From positions 4,944,661 through 5,008,660 of the forward strand of contig OX463812.1 in the NCBI GenBank assembly GCA_949825045.1: 64,000 nucleotides of DNA. The letters are read 5' to 3'. The DNA comes from Argyresthia goedartella. Its lineage: Eukaryota > Arthropoda > Insecta > Lepidoptera > Argyresthiidae. Positions 19,710 to 29,293 of this stretch are shown here, piece by piece. Position numbers and translations under genes: made by a program. The notes beneath the pieces are model-generated. The model was not told the origin of the DNA, made no database searches, and worked only from the letters and a program-made list of their open reading frames with translations. Within the stretch, counting starts at the first letter, position 1; every line of letters begins with the position of its first letter.

Positions 19710-19860
19710 TGTATTTTTTCATAATTTCATAATTTCTTTATTGCACACAACTAATAATGGACAACAAGACTTACATAAAAATAGTGTACAAAGGCGAGCT
19801 TATCTCTAATAAGAGATCTCTTCCAGCAAACCAAATGTATCTTTTTATTTCTCGATTATG
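19710..19860 (-). mobile_element. LINE 3'-end fragment
   Basis: TTTATTGCACACAACTAATA, then GGCGAGCTTATCTCTAATAA and AGATCTCTTCCAGCAAACC: the reverse complement of a 3' end often seen on lepidopteran LINEs (recognised from memory). Too short for protein evidence. Confidence 0.4.
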
Positions 19861-20461
19861 TTTCGATAAAATCGATATACGTCATAGTCAAATAAAGAAA
19901 CTGTTCAAATATATTTTCAAATTATTATTACACGTGCATTTTATAGTGTTTAAATTATATTTTTAAGATAATTTCAATAATAATCCACGGATAGACCCAT
20001 TTTGAATAAACTAAAATTATGTTCAATCAGTTTCAGAACGTTTGTGTTGCAAGCCGCGGGCGGCGCGAACTGTCTTGTCGCCTGTCACACTAACTTCAGT
20101 CATTATTCTTTTCACTGTGATTTTGATTTCTTTTTGTGCTGTATTTCGTGTTATTATTGGAGAAGAAGAACAGCAGGAAACAAATGTCGAAACGGCAACA
20201 GGCGCTGCTAACCGCTGCTTTTAGAGCGGCTCCATTCAAACAACGAGATTGTTCGGGGTATGTGCATTGCAATAACTTGTTTGTTTGGTAAACAGATTGT
20301 GATGTGTTTTGTGACTGCGACTTTTCATCTCTCCCCACTATGGGACACTGAAATGCATGTCTGACATGGTACCCACCTATCTATTTTGCTCTTATTCGGG
20401 ATGAGAAGACCTACCACTAGGTATAAATGACAGAAATCCGCCGGCAATTTTCCCGCGCAAT

Positions 20462-20555
20462 CAAATTACTTTTTTTTAATATATATATTATTTAATATAT
20501 ATATTATTATTTTTTATATTAATTATTTAATATATAATAATTAATTAATCAAAAT
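20462..20555. repeat. AT-rich low-complexity block
   Basis: Runs of TTTAATATATATATTATTTA repeated twice with variants. Inside the Harbinger-like element. Confidence 0.7.
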
Positions 20556-20597
20556 AGTGAGGAAGGCATATGTTTTCACTTTGCTAAACTTTTGCAG

Positions 20598-20699
20598 GGA
20601 ATAGAGCGAGACCCACGATAATGGAGCAGGAGCAGTGGTCGGCCCTTGCCACACAGCTCAATTTATTGGGCTGCGGCAGAGATTTGAAGGAGGCAATAG
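20598..20699 (+). pseudogene. Exon of a Myb/SANT-like protein (Harbinger accessory)
   Basis: A TTTTGCAG acceptor precedes it and a GGTATGT donor follows. An ATG at 20621 begins MEQEQWSALATQLNLLGCG. A 'W..L...LN..G' start is characteristic of the Myb/SANT-like DNA-binding domain found beside PIF/Harbinger transposases. Such proteins bind the element's ends and help import the transposase. The next exon, with the rest of the helices, was not found between here and 21484. Confidence 0.4.
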
Positions 20700-21483
20700 G
20701 TATGTCTAATATTTGTTTAGATAAGTTTCTACTGACCAGATAGGTACTAGAGTGTGAGAATGATACACATAATAATATGTAGCCCATTAATGTGCACACC
20801 GAGGGGCATGGGGCTTTACTTGTATACAAGTAAGATTGAGTCATAAGTACTCCACCATGCTGGCTCTGCCGGTTCGATAGAGGGGTGTCAACCCTTAATA
20901 GTGGCCAACCCAACTGTCAGAAGAAATCAAGCTGCCCTTTTAGGGCCTATGACACAGCTACCACCGAGTATGAGACACATAAGTAATACAAATAGATTAA
21001 CTGGCCTAGAATTAGCCGGAGAACATAGCTTATTATGAAAGTTATGTCATTCATGAAGTTGTTTGTATTGTGTAATGTATTCTTTTTAAATTGTATTGTA
21101 TAGGCATGGACCTAGTCGCCTTGCCTTACAACAAAACAAGTCATTCTAGTGGTCATAATCATAAATGATAGCTAATCAATAAATTGTGTTGATAAACTTG
21201 TCCGCCAAGAAAAGTCCCATGTTACTCTAATACTTCCATGTCGGTTGGATTTTCCACTGTCTGACGTCTTAATGCCGTCTTGCTCAAGAGTATGGATTGC
21301 ATGTCTTTTGTTAGTCATTTTCATATTAATTAGTTGAATGGTAGCTTGTTGTATATTTCATTTAGGCTGTTGCTTTTCAAGATGTGAATAATGAAAGCAA
21401 TAAGTTGTTTGCTTGCAAATTCTTTATGTCTCTGTTATACTTCATAATACAAATACTTATGTAGTCTTTTGTTTTCTTTGTAG

Positions 21484-21663
21484 GGCAGCGGATTCACCTG
21501 CACTCCTGTTGGTGCAGGCTTTAAATGAAAACTCCCGCTTGATGCGCGAAACTTTGCGGGAGTCAAAAGCTGAATAGACGGCCGCTATCAGGGCTGACAC
21601 AACCGCTGTTGCCGTGTGCTCGAGCCGCCAGACTGTGCAGAGGCACACGGAATCACAATAAAT
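21484..21663 (+). pseudogene. Terminal exon of the Myb/SANT-like protein
   Basis: Follows a TTTGTAG acceptor. One frame reads ALLLVQALNENSRLMRETL and ends at a TAG; a helical tail of this type is common at the C-terminus of these accessory proteins. AATAAATAAA near 21658 could be the poly(A) signal. The frame does not join the 20598-20699 exon directly, so a middle exon is missing or lost. Confidence 0.35.
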
Positions 21664-21689
21664 AAATCAGTTTGTTAATGAAATATTTA

Positions 21690-21809
21690 AAAGTATAAGA
21701 TTGTGTTTATTTTTTTATGTAAATTAACAAGGTTAGCCCGCTGCTGACGGCCTTCCTGCAGGAAGTCAAACGCGTCTTCAACTTGCAGTAGTGGTCTCCT
21801 CTTCGTCTT
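21690..21809 (-). pseudogene. Terminal exon of a Harbinger-like transposase
   Basis: On the minus strand a TATATTCAG acceptor is followed by KTKRRPLLQVEDAFDFLQEG, then RQQRANLVN. A short 'EG..QR..lv' tail resembles the end of PIF/Harbinger nucleases. It faces the Myb-like exon tail-to-tail. No catalytic acids are in this piece. A further minus-strand piece with a CGGTAAGT donor lies near 22160-22230. Confidence 0.3.
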
Positions 21810-22778
21810 CTGAATATAAAATAAAAATAATACATAGTAGCTCTATATAATATTGGTATGTATTTCGAAAGTTTTGGCAAACGTTATAATCGGTGAACTT
21901 TTGCAGCTTCCATTCTTATGTCTATATATCTTGCCATCATAGTTATGAGCCTGGCATAGTTTGGGCTGCAATATGCAAGTATAATCAATTTTGTTTACCT
22001 ATCATAACTGTAGAAGAGGTAGAAAAAGGAAAGGCACGGGACCTGAGTAGGTATAGATCTCGTGGTAAAAGAAGGCCTGTATCCAGCAGTGCGTAAATGT
22101 GCGCTGATTTAATTGATTGAAGGAAATTGATAAGTATGTGAATAACAATCTGTTCTAACTTACCGCCGTTAAATAGACTCTTCGTCTTGGGCTAAGAAGC
22201 CGCCACGCATTCGATATCCATTTTTTTTCGTTATACATATTTTAGGATCAAGAATTCACGACGCGTGGAAACCGCCAAAATAGAAGTCATGACAAGAAAA
22301 ATAAATTTCCCGCTTAAAGTTACGTTCGATTGATTGATTGATTAAATTGCTTAAATTAAATTAAATTAAATTGAAATACACACGAAATAATAGTTTTCAT
22401 ACGAAATCTGACCAAAATGGCCTTAAGCTAATTTTAATTGCCACCAAAACCATTACCGTTAATTTTAACTGCTATCTGTCAAAAAGGAACTAAAATCGGC
22501 CATCTAAAATGCCTTCCGAATACGAAATCCATACAAATTGGCTCACACTAAACTAGACAAGTTAAAATTAACTTTTAAAAACAAATATCGATTAATTTTG
22601 GCGCCTTCCGAATACCGATTAAAGCTAAGCAACTAAGATGACGTCATGATGACGTTTAGTTGTCTAGTTGGCTGTTAATTTTAGTTTGTGTCACCTTCCA
22701 AATCGCAACCATAGTATGTTGAGTTCCTAACTATGTTAAATGGATTGATTGGAATTTGAAGGCAAAAACTGATTGTTA

Positions 22779-23060
22779 TCAATTTTAACTTGCACATGTT
22801 TCTGGTGCGATTGTTTTAGTTTCCGGGTCTTAGATAAATAGGTTTTAGGTTGTTAAATTCAATTGTAGGTTTCACAAATCTTTTTCTTATTAATTAAGAA
22901 TTACTTGTAATTTAGATGGCAACTGTGCTTATTATCAATTGTAACCTTCCCACATTTCTGGTGCAATTGTTTTGGTTTCCGGTTCTAAGATTATTTTATT
23001 TTAGCTTGTTGTCAATTATACGTTTTACAATACTTCTACTCATTATTTAAGACTTCTATA
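22779..23060 (+). repeat. Imperfect tandem duplication, period about 150 bp
   Basis: TTATCAATTTTAACTTGCAC...TTTCTGGTGCGATTGTTTTA recurs as TTATCAATTGTAACCTTCCC...TTTCTGGTGCAATTGTTTTG, and homology runs on through the TTATTTAAGA region. No coding capacity seen. Confidence 0.6.
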
Positions 23061-23269
23061 AACGTTTCGGAATTTACTTGAGTAATTTAGTTGACATGTA
23101 ATCTTGCGGAAGCGCGGTGAGTCGTATACAGTTCCGGTTTAAAACTTTAGAAAGCTTTCTAGGTTCTAAAAATTTAGTCTGATTTATTGAAATATGTTGA
23201 AATAGTTTAGTTTACCAAATAAGTTTATTTCATGAGTTTTGTAAAAAAAGGGGGAATTGGGACCGCGCG

Positions 23270-23450
23270 GCATTCGCCGTCAACCAATCAGCGTCGGCGG
23301 ATGTCTCGCTGGCCAATCAGAAGCGCCACTGGTCGGGTGGTGGCGATTGAAGCTCCTTTCCAGCAACAGGGTGTAAGCACACTTTTTGGTGGGGCGCTTG
23401 ACTGGTGTGGACGTGGTGCAACTACCATATCTGATTTAAAAGCTAAGTGA
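23270..23450 (+). promoter_or_regulatory. GC-rich island with two CCAAT boxes
   Basis: AACCAATCAGCG (about 23283) and GGCCAATCAGAAG (about 23310) are 27 bases apart in a GC-rich patch inside AT-rich DNA. Paired CCAAT boxes suggest a promoter, of a lost element or a host gene. No downstream gene was found, so the call is weak. Confidence 0.25.
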
Positions 23451-23489
23451 ATTTTTTAGTCATATTCTCCATTTTATTTTATCGTGAGT

Positions 23490-23610
23490 ATGCTATAATA
23501 ATACTAATAATAATTATAATTTCTTTATTTCAGGCTATACAAAACCCATATAAATTCAATACAAAAATTAAAACAAAATAGAACAAAACAAATTCAATCA
23601 TAACCGGAAT
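23490..23610 (-). mobile_element. LINE 3'-tail fragment
   Basis: AATAATACTAATAATAATTA then TTTCTTTATTTCAGGCTATA matches the 55395-55460 segment. Reverse complement of a LINE 3' end with an (ATT)n tail. Confidence 0.5.
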
Positions 23611-24090
23611 AAGCAGTATGTCTGAAAAGTTATTAAATTAAAACTGTTTTTATGTAGTTAATAGTTAAGACTAGGTACCTTCTCAAATACATTTTCGTTC
23701 TACTTTTCTTTCGTGTCTTGCGCTCTAGCCTTGCTTCTGCTACAAAGTATGAAGGAAAGTGAGAATAGTGATGTTAGCGAGGCTGGCGTCACCATTCCTA
23801 AAAACACTGACGACCCCCATGCTTCATTATATATATACACGAACTTATTTAAAAAACGATTTTGTAAGTTACATCGTGTACCACAATATTACCTTTGACC
23901 CAAATCAGCAGTGCAATACAAACATATAAAGTTTTTTACATTTCCAGACACGCCAGAAATGACGAATCAAAAAAAAGCAAATTTGAATTGATATCCCGGC
24001 CTCATTGATGTTTATGACGATGCATTTTAGTTAGTTCTTTGTTCTCATATAAAAAAGGATGAGCAGTTTGTATAAAATGAGATGTTAATC
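23611..24090. other. Intergenic DNA, nothing recognised
   Basis: A 61-residue open frame at 23713-23898 has no recognisable motif. No repeat partner found. Confidence 0.35.
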
Positions 24091-24645
24091 TGTTTTTTAG
24101 GGTTGCGTACCTTAAAAAGGAAAAACGGATGTAACCGATTAAGTTTTTTTGTATGCAGTATTTTACTTTTAATATTAAGTATTTGGTTCACTTATGCATT
24201 TATGTGACCCAACGTGTGACGTAAGCAGACATTCTGAATTTTGAATATAAAAACACCATTCACCCTCCACTAATCTCCGAAACTAGTAATGCTTAATTTT
24301 GGAAAAAAATAGTTATTATTAATTTTTACATAACATGAAAAATAATAAGAAATGTTAATCCAGATTAATAAGGTTGTCTTAGCTGACACTAAGGGGCTTC
24401 GTTAGAGGTCCAATGAAACCCAAATCCGATTTACAGACTTTAATGATGGAATTTTAGTAATTTTATAACAGAGATGTTCTCACAAAAGGCAATCCAAAAA
24501 AGTAATTTTAGTAGAATAAAAATATGTGAAGGTAGCTTGATAGCACACTGCGTGAAGCGTTATATCTAATTGAAGACGCCTGACAAAAAATGACAGCAAG
24601 GATGCGCCTTGCGGCGTGAGTGGTTTCTGAACAGGCGCCTAGACA
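24090..24645 (-). repeat. Probable 3' LTR of the second BEL element (extent unknown)
   Basis: Begins TGTCTAGGCGCC on the minus strand right after the purine tract. No matching 5' copy was found, so its far end cannot be set; 24090 is only an outer limit. Confidence 0.3.
24095..24260 (+). repeat. Family A-related start block
   Basis: TTTTTAGGGTTGCGTACCTT then AAAAAGGAAAAACGGATG resembles the 'agggttccgtacctcaaaagg' start of family A-like repeats. The rest is lost. Confidence 0.4.
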
Positions 24646-24669
24646 TATTCCCCCCGTTGAAAGGGTATA

Positions 24670-25110
24670 AGGGTTCTTTCAACCCTGTAGATCCTGCTCC
24701 GTTGGTAAAGGGCAGAGACGAACTAGAGGTCTTCGATATGTTCCGCGGGTCGTGGTGACATCAGCGACTCGGGAAATCCCATCTGGTCCAGGGGACAACT
24801 GGAGCACGCGACCAAGACGCCAGAAGAGCGGAGGGGCGGCTTCATCGTGGATCAGAACTAGATCGCCGACATTTAGCTTGTCTTTGTTTGCCTTCCATTT
24901 TGTACGTTGTTGCAGTTCCGATATATACTCGCGTTGCCGTCTTTGCCAAAAATGCTGTCTGAGCCTTTCGACGCGAGCATATCTATTCATCTGGCTCTCC
25001 TTGTAGTCTCCCAAAGTCGGTGATGGTAGTGCATTGAGTGGTCTTCCAATGAGGAAGTGCCCTGGGGAGAGGGAAAGGACGTCATTAGGGGATGAGGAAA
25101 TTGGGCACAA
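24670..25110 (-). pseudogene. BEL-2 integrase C-terminus
   Basis: Starts in MCPISSSPNDVLSLSPGHFL (the 'LTPGHFLIG' motif), then RLRQHFWQRRQREYISELQQ, and ends with GDLVLIHDEAAPPLFWRLGR. This is the conserved BEL integrase tail, the counterpart of 10970-11280 in the other element. It ends with a stop at 24679-24681. This part reads cleanly for over 140 residues. Confidence 0.85.
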
Positions 25111-25831
25111 GGGCGACTGTTTAAGATCGCCTCCACTTGCGCAAATAGAGTAGAAATCTCTTCAAAAGTTAGGTGACTATTTCCAATTATACGCTTAATA
25201 TGGTGTTTTGCGGATTTCACACCAGCTTCCCAGATGCCACCGAAGTGAGGAGCGTAGGTAGGTGTGAAAATGAATTTAAGCCTTCTTGACTGGCAAAGTC
25301 AGAAATAATTTCGTTGTTGCACTTCATGAAAGAGGTTAATTCTTTAGCAGCTGCCACAAAATTCCGGCCATTATAACAAAATACTTCCGCTGGCTTACCG
25401 CGGCGCGCGACAAATCTATGTAACGTCATAATATACGCATCTTTACTTAAATCGCATACCGCCTCAAGATGCAAGCACTTATATCTTAGGCATACAAAGA
25501 GGCACAAATAGCATTTAGTGGATCGGGCACCCTTTTCCTTTCGATTCAAAATAAAGAAGGGTCAAGCAAAATTCACTCCTACAGATTGGAACGGAAAATC
25601 AGGGGTTATTCTTTGTGGCGGCAGATTTCCCATTTTTGGTTGAAAAGTTTTGCCTTGTACTCGTCTGCACCGCACGCAGTTGTGGACCGTACGACGCGCG
25701 AGATGTCTTCCATTAATGGCCCAAACAAATTCTCTTACAGTAGCCAACAATAGGTGGGGTCCAGCATGCATGTTGCGAGTGTGTTCATTTTCGAAGATGA
25801 GCTTACACAAATGGTGTGACGAGTCCAACAA
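24987..25831 (-). pseudogene. BEL-2 integrase zinc finger and catalytic core
   Basis: From 25831: ENEHTRNMHAGPHLLLATVR with NCVRCRRVQ (HHCC), then QSVGVNFA where the first catalytic Asp should be. The expected 'GxDfaGP' reads GVNFA, so this Asp is replaced by Asn. The next piece (25549-25217) carries CFVCLRYKCLHLEAVCDLSK-like core text and FCYNGRNFVAAAKELTSF, where the usual 'SDNGtNF' reads CYNG, so the second Asp is also lost. The third (25220-24987) holds MKSAKHHIKRIIG after the Glu region. Two or three frame changes. Enzymatically dead. Confidence 0.85.
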
Positions 25832-25855
25832 TATGGGGTGTTTCTTTTCATATGT

Positions 25856-26768
25856 TTAATCAGAAGCATCTATTCGACCTCCGACCCTTAATAAACCTTC
25901 CTTGTCAATGAATGGTGTCAAGGGTAGAATTTTCGACTTCTTGCTTATAGACTGATTTTTAGAAAGTAATTTATATTCTTGTAAAAAACTTTCTTGTTGG
26001 GCCTTGGTACAGAGCACATTAAAGGAATCATTAAGTTCGTCTACTGATAAAATACCTATACGTTTGTCCTTGGGATTTTTCACGTTGAACAAAAATCTAT
26101 TTACATAAGCAAATGTTCTTTGTAATTTGGTTAATTTGGAGAATTTTTTTAACTTAATTATTGGATCAATTTCTTCAAACCAAAACTGTAACTCTCACAT
26201 CCAGTAGGTCAGGAGAAATATCATTTGATTTTAAGATGGGCCACTTTGATTCATCTTGGTTTAAAAAGCTCGGTCCATTCCACCACAAACTTGAATTTAT
26301 TAGCTGGGTCGGCGAAACGCCTCTGGAAACCAAGTCAGCAGGATTTTGGTGCGTTGGAACGTAATGCCAGGATAATGGTATGGTACTTTCGATGATCTCA
26401 CCCACACTATTATCCACAAATGTTTTTAGTTTGTTGGGGCTACCTTTCAACCAAGCCAAGACTGTGCTGGAGTCAGACCAGTGAACTATGCGATTGAATT
26501 CGTATCTAATCGACTCTCTGACAGTATTGCACAATCTTGCAGCGAGTAGTGCAGTGCAGAGCTCTAGACGTGGAATGGTGGTGGTTTTCAAGGATATCAC
26601 CCTTGATTTGGCGCATAATAGCCTTACTGTTACTTCATTGTTACTATTAATTGATCTGATATAGACACAGGCCCCAAAGGCGGTTAGCGAAGCATCGCTA
26701 AAGGAATGCATCTCAATTAGTGATGGCGCGTCACGTACAACGGGCCTTGGGATTTCTATTTCAGACAT
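25856..26768 (-). pseudogene. BEL-2 RNase H and linker
   Basis: 26768-26175 opens MSEIEIPRPVVRDAPSLIEM then HSFSDASLTAFGACVYIRS (first catalytic Asp), TTTIPRLELCTALLAARL and IVHWSDSSTVLAWLKGSPN, then LSWHYVPTHQNPADLVSRG: complete RNase H order. 26092-25856 (KILPLTPFIDKEGLLRVGGR) is the segment between RNase H and integrase. A frame change separates the two. Confidence 0.85.
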
Positions 26769-26831
26769 TATCTTGAAACTTTAACCAAGAAATCTTGTTT
26801 TCGTTTGGGAAGGCTGATCCCAGTCGAGTTT

Positions 26832-27343
26832 TTATTGCCAAAGTTTTTGTAGTAGCATTTTGGGTTTAATTATGCACGGGCTTAAAAGTCCCAGTGGGTC
26901 GAATATTCTGAATGAGGTAGACATTATTGAGCGTTTGGTAATCGCATTATCTTTGTTTGGAATTATAGTAGGAAAATTTAGAGTATCTTTATTGGGACTC
27001 CACCCCAATCCGAGAGTGCTCGAGGATTCACTGAGTGTTACGTTTTCTTGTGTATTTAACTCAGAATTTTCGAATATGGATGGCAAATTGGTTTAAACTT
27101 TCGTAATTTAAAGCAGCCTTTACTGAGGGTGCTGGTGACTGACTTGAGAATGTATTTTAATTGCTCAGCATCGTCACAACCAGTTATCAGGTCATCGACG
27201 TAAAAGTCCTTTTGGATGATGGTTTTTATTTGCTCATCATCACACTCCTCGCCCATCTGCCAAAGACAACGCGTAGCCAAATAGCTACAAGCTATTGTCG
27301 ACAAGGTAAAAGAAAGTTGTGTAGTACAGCTAAAGTCTACCAA
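26832..27343 (-). pseudogene. BEL-2 reverse transcriptase, second half
   Basis: 27343-27056 carries ATRCLWQMGEECDDEQI and QKDFYVDDLITGCDDAEQL with an intact YVDD. A frame change leads into 27086-26832 (LGLGWSPNKDTLNFP, FRIFDPLGLLSPCIIKPK). The first RT half, with the other catalytic Asp, is missing at the inversion boundary near 27345. Confidence 0.85.
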
Positions 27344-27344
27344 C

Positions 27345-27580
27345 TCTAGTTACAATGTGGTTCTTTCTTGCCTTGTCCTAAATGAACTGACAGGAGATCT
27401 ACTAAAGGCTTAAATCGATATTCATCAACTGAACTTGCCTAAAGGCTTAATACTGGCAGATCTTGCATTTGATCAACCAGCTCTTATTCAATTATTGATC
27501 GGGGCCGATATATTCTGGGACATCCTGAAATCTCAACAAAATTCACTTGGTACTAACAATCCGAGGCTGCAAATGCTCTC
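27345..27580 (+). pseudogene. BEL protease-region fragment, inverted within BEL-2
   Basis: On the plus strand, opposite to all other BEL-2 parts, reads NLPKGLILADLAFDQPALIQ then LLIGADIFWDILKSQQNSLG. This 'LADP.F..p..idiLIGADiFW' block follows the BEL protease active site. It occupies the space where protease and early RT should be, so an inversion with flanking deletions is the simplest reading. An independent insertion of another BEL fragment is the alternative. Confidence 0.8.
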
Positions 27581-27584
27581 GAAA

Positions 27585-28610
27585 TTATTTTGTATTATTG
27601 TTATGTTTATTAGCGATATATGGAGCAGATGGCGGTTTCTCATTTACATTATATTCGGATTTGTTACGGTAAATTGATTCTAAAATATTTGCGCGATTAA
27701 TCAGGATTTTATTGAACTGATCTAGGGTTGGTACATCGCCATCAATATCGTTACGGTACTCCTCCCATTTCATGAGGGTATGGCTGTCTAGCTTGGTTGA
27801 AATCATATAAATGATCAAGAGGTCCCACTTGTCAGTTGGTTGGCCGAGGCTGGATAGTGCCCGCGGGTTCTTTGTGACGTGGTCTACTAGAAATCTTAAC
27901 CCAGTGTCAGACTCTCGAGTTTGTGTCTGTGTGTTAAATAAAGACTTGAGATGGTGATTAATAAGTAGCATCTTATTGTTGTAATGGTCACACAACAGTA
28001 TCCAAGCATCATTATAATTATCTGATGAAACCTCTTTGTTTGAGATAACACGAGCCGCATCCTCTTCTAAATATGAAATAAGCTAATGAAACTTTTGTTT
28101 AGCAGAGATGCGTTCGCTTTTGTGTATTAATTTGGTAAATGTGTCGCGAAATTCGAGCCAACGGAAATATGCACCATTGAAATTTGCTATCTGTATTTGT
28201 GGCAGCTTGTCTTCAGAATGATGATCGAGACTGGATTGTGCTTCTTGGAAGATAGATGCACGTCTATCTTGGTCTAATTTAATCTCATATTGCTTATCGA
28301 TAATAATTTTTGCATGTGCAATACAACGAATCAAATACTGCTCGATAATGTCTCGCTCATCAACCTCTGCATCAAGATTTTCGAAAATTATGACCTCAAT
28401 TTGACTCTGCAAGTCATCAAATTTAGCTGACAAACCCTCAAGCTTGCTAAGCTTTAACGTCAGCTCGGCAGTCTCAATGGCCGTCCAGTGGGAGCGTTCC
28501 GCAATTTTTGTTAAATAATTTTTAAATTTAGTAATCTGTCTCTTGACAGAGCCACGTTTTATCATTAGGCCTTTTATGAGCTCCTTGTTATCAGAAACAG
28601 TAGGCATCAT
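27585..28610 (-). pseudogene. BEL-2 gag
   Basis: Starts MMPTVSDNKELIKGLMIKRG with a coiled, charged N-terminus. The capsid signature PQIQIANFNGAYFRWLEFRD lies at about residues 135-155. A TAG at 28083-28085 interrupts 'KQKFH/LISYLEEDAARVI' in frame, and gag continues to 27585 (GQPTDKWDLLIIYMISTKLD). It ends NANKHNNNTK-like at a stop just before the inverted fragment; the zinc knuckles are missing. This would be the particle protein. Confidence 0.8.
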
Positions 28611-28620
28611 AGATATTTAT

Positions 28621-29236
28621 TATACTTATATGATTGTAAACCAATGACGCAACGCACCCAAACTATGACAACTTTAGTTAGGCTTTATAATCAATGAAAT
28701 CAATCTCACGCTCCTCCCTCGGCGTCACCTGTTGACCAGGAAGCTGGATACCACGAAACACGGCTGTCAATATGTAGGCCACTCGCAGGGTACAAAGGTC
28801 AACTTCTGTACAGTTTATTAGGGCTATTTACAGTGACTATAGAAAAATGATAAGAAGATGAGGGTGGATGAAATGAGAACAGGTTTTATAAAAATACAAA
28901 TGTCTAGGTATAAAAAAAGGAAGCGGAGGACACGGAGAGTAGGAGACCGATGAAGCAGAAGACGCCTGGACCGGTCAGTGGAGGTACTGGTGGGCGATGT
29001 AGGAATTGCAGTCGGAGAGTGTGGCCGGCGGCCTATCGGTCATCAGACCCCGACGAGCAGCAGGAGTAGGGGCCCTGATAGCGTGTCGGCCTGAAGTCCC
29101 TGATGAGCAGGTGTAGCCGAGGACGGCCAGGTGAAGTGGAGAGGAGACTCAATGAAGTGATGACCAGGATGCAGGTGTAGCCGAGAACGGGTAGGTGAAG
29201 TGGAGACTCAGCGAAGCGCTGAACAGGGTTGAGGCT
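28621..29236 (-). repeat. Possible 5' LTR and leader of BEL-2
   Basis: On the minus strand, upstream of gag, there is a TTTATAAAA TATA-like box (about 28885-28895) and a CTAATAAAC poly(A)-like signal (about 28815-28825), an order that fits U3-R-U5. It also has two tandem copies of about 60 bp (GTGTAGCCGAG..CGG.AGGTGAAGTGGAGA at 29111-29155 and 29171-29213). No sequence match to the 24.1-24.6 kb end was seen, so the LTR call is tentative. Confidence 0.35.
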
Positions 29237-29239
29237 CGG

Positions 29240-29293
29240 CACCTAAAGGCCTTATCCCGGGGCAGTGCGACCCCGGGATAAGGCCTTTAGGTG
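29240..29293. repeat. Perfect 23-bp-arm hairpin
   Basis: CACCTAAAGGCCTTATCCCG plus GGG (29240-29262) and its exact reverse complement (29271-29293) are separated by 8 bases. GC-rich, so very stable as RNA or cruciform. It lies at the outer edge of the possible BEL-2 LTR. Confidence 0.9.

Larger units (their letters stand above)
19529..22710. mobile_element. Degenerate PIF/Harbinger-like DNA transposon
   Basis: GGTTGCGATTTGGAAGG at 19529-19545 has its exact reverse complement at 22694-22710, and ATA flanks both ends (19526-19528 and 22711-22713), a possible 3-bp duplication. Inside, plus-strand exons resemble a Myb/SANT-like accessory protein, and a minus-strand exon resembles a transposase C-terminus. 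Facing two-gene layout is usual for Harbinger elements. Most of the transposase is missing and a LINE 3' tail lies at about 19710-19860. Related sub-terminal motifs (CGGTATTTGGAAG, CCTTCCGAATACC) suggest nested relatives. Confidence 0.5.
24560..28620 (-). mobile_element. Second BEL/Pao element, minus strand, rearranged
   Basis: Reading leftward from 28610: gag, a gap, the late part of RT, RNase H, integrase, then a TGTCTAGGCGCC LTR-like start at 24645 preceded by an AACGGGGGGAAT purine tract. Protease and the first half of RT are missing from the minus strand. A protease-region piece instead lies inverted at 27345-27580. The proteins differ clearly from those of the 4509-11971 element, so it is a different family. 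Many stops and frame changes show it is older. Confidence 0.88.

Noticed and set aside
20096..20338. Small overlapping frames near 20.0-20.3 kb as Harbinger exons
   Set aside because: No splice sites or domain match supported them.
22321..22375. GATT and AAATT short repeats as a CRISPR-like or regulatory array
   Set aside because: Simple microsatellite runs without spacers.
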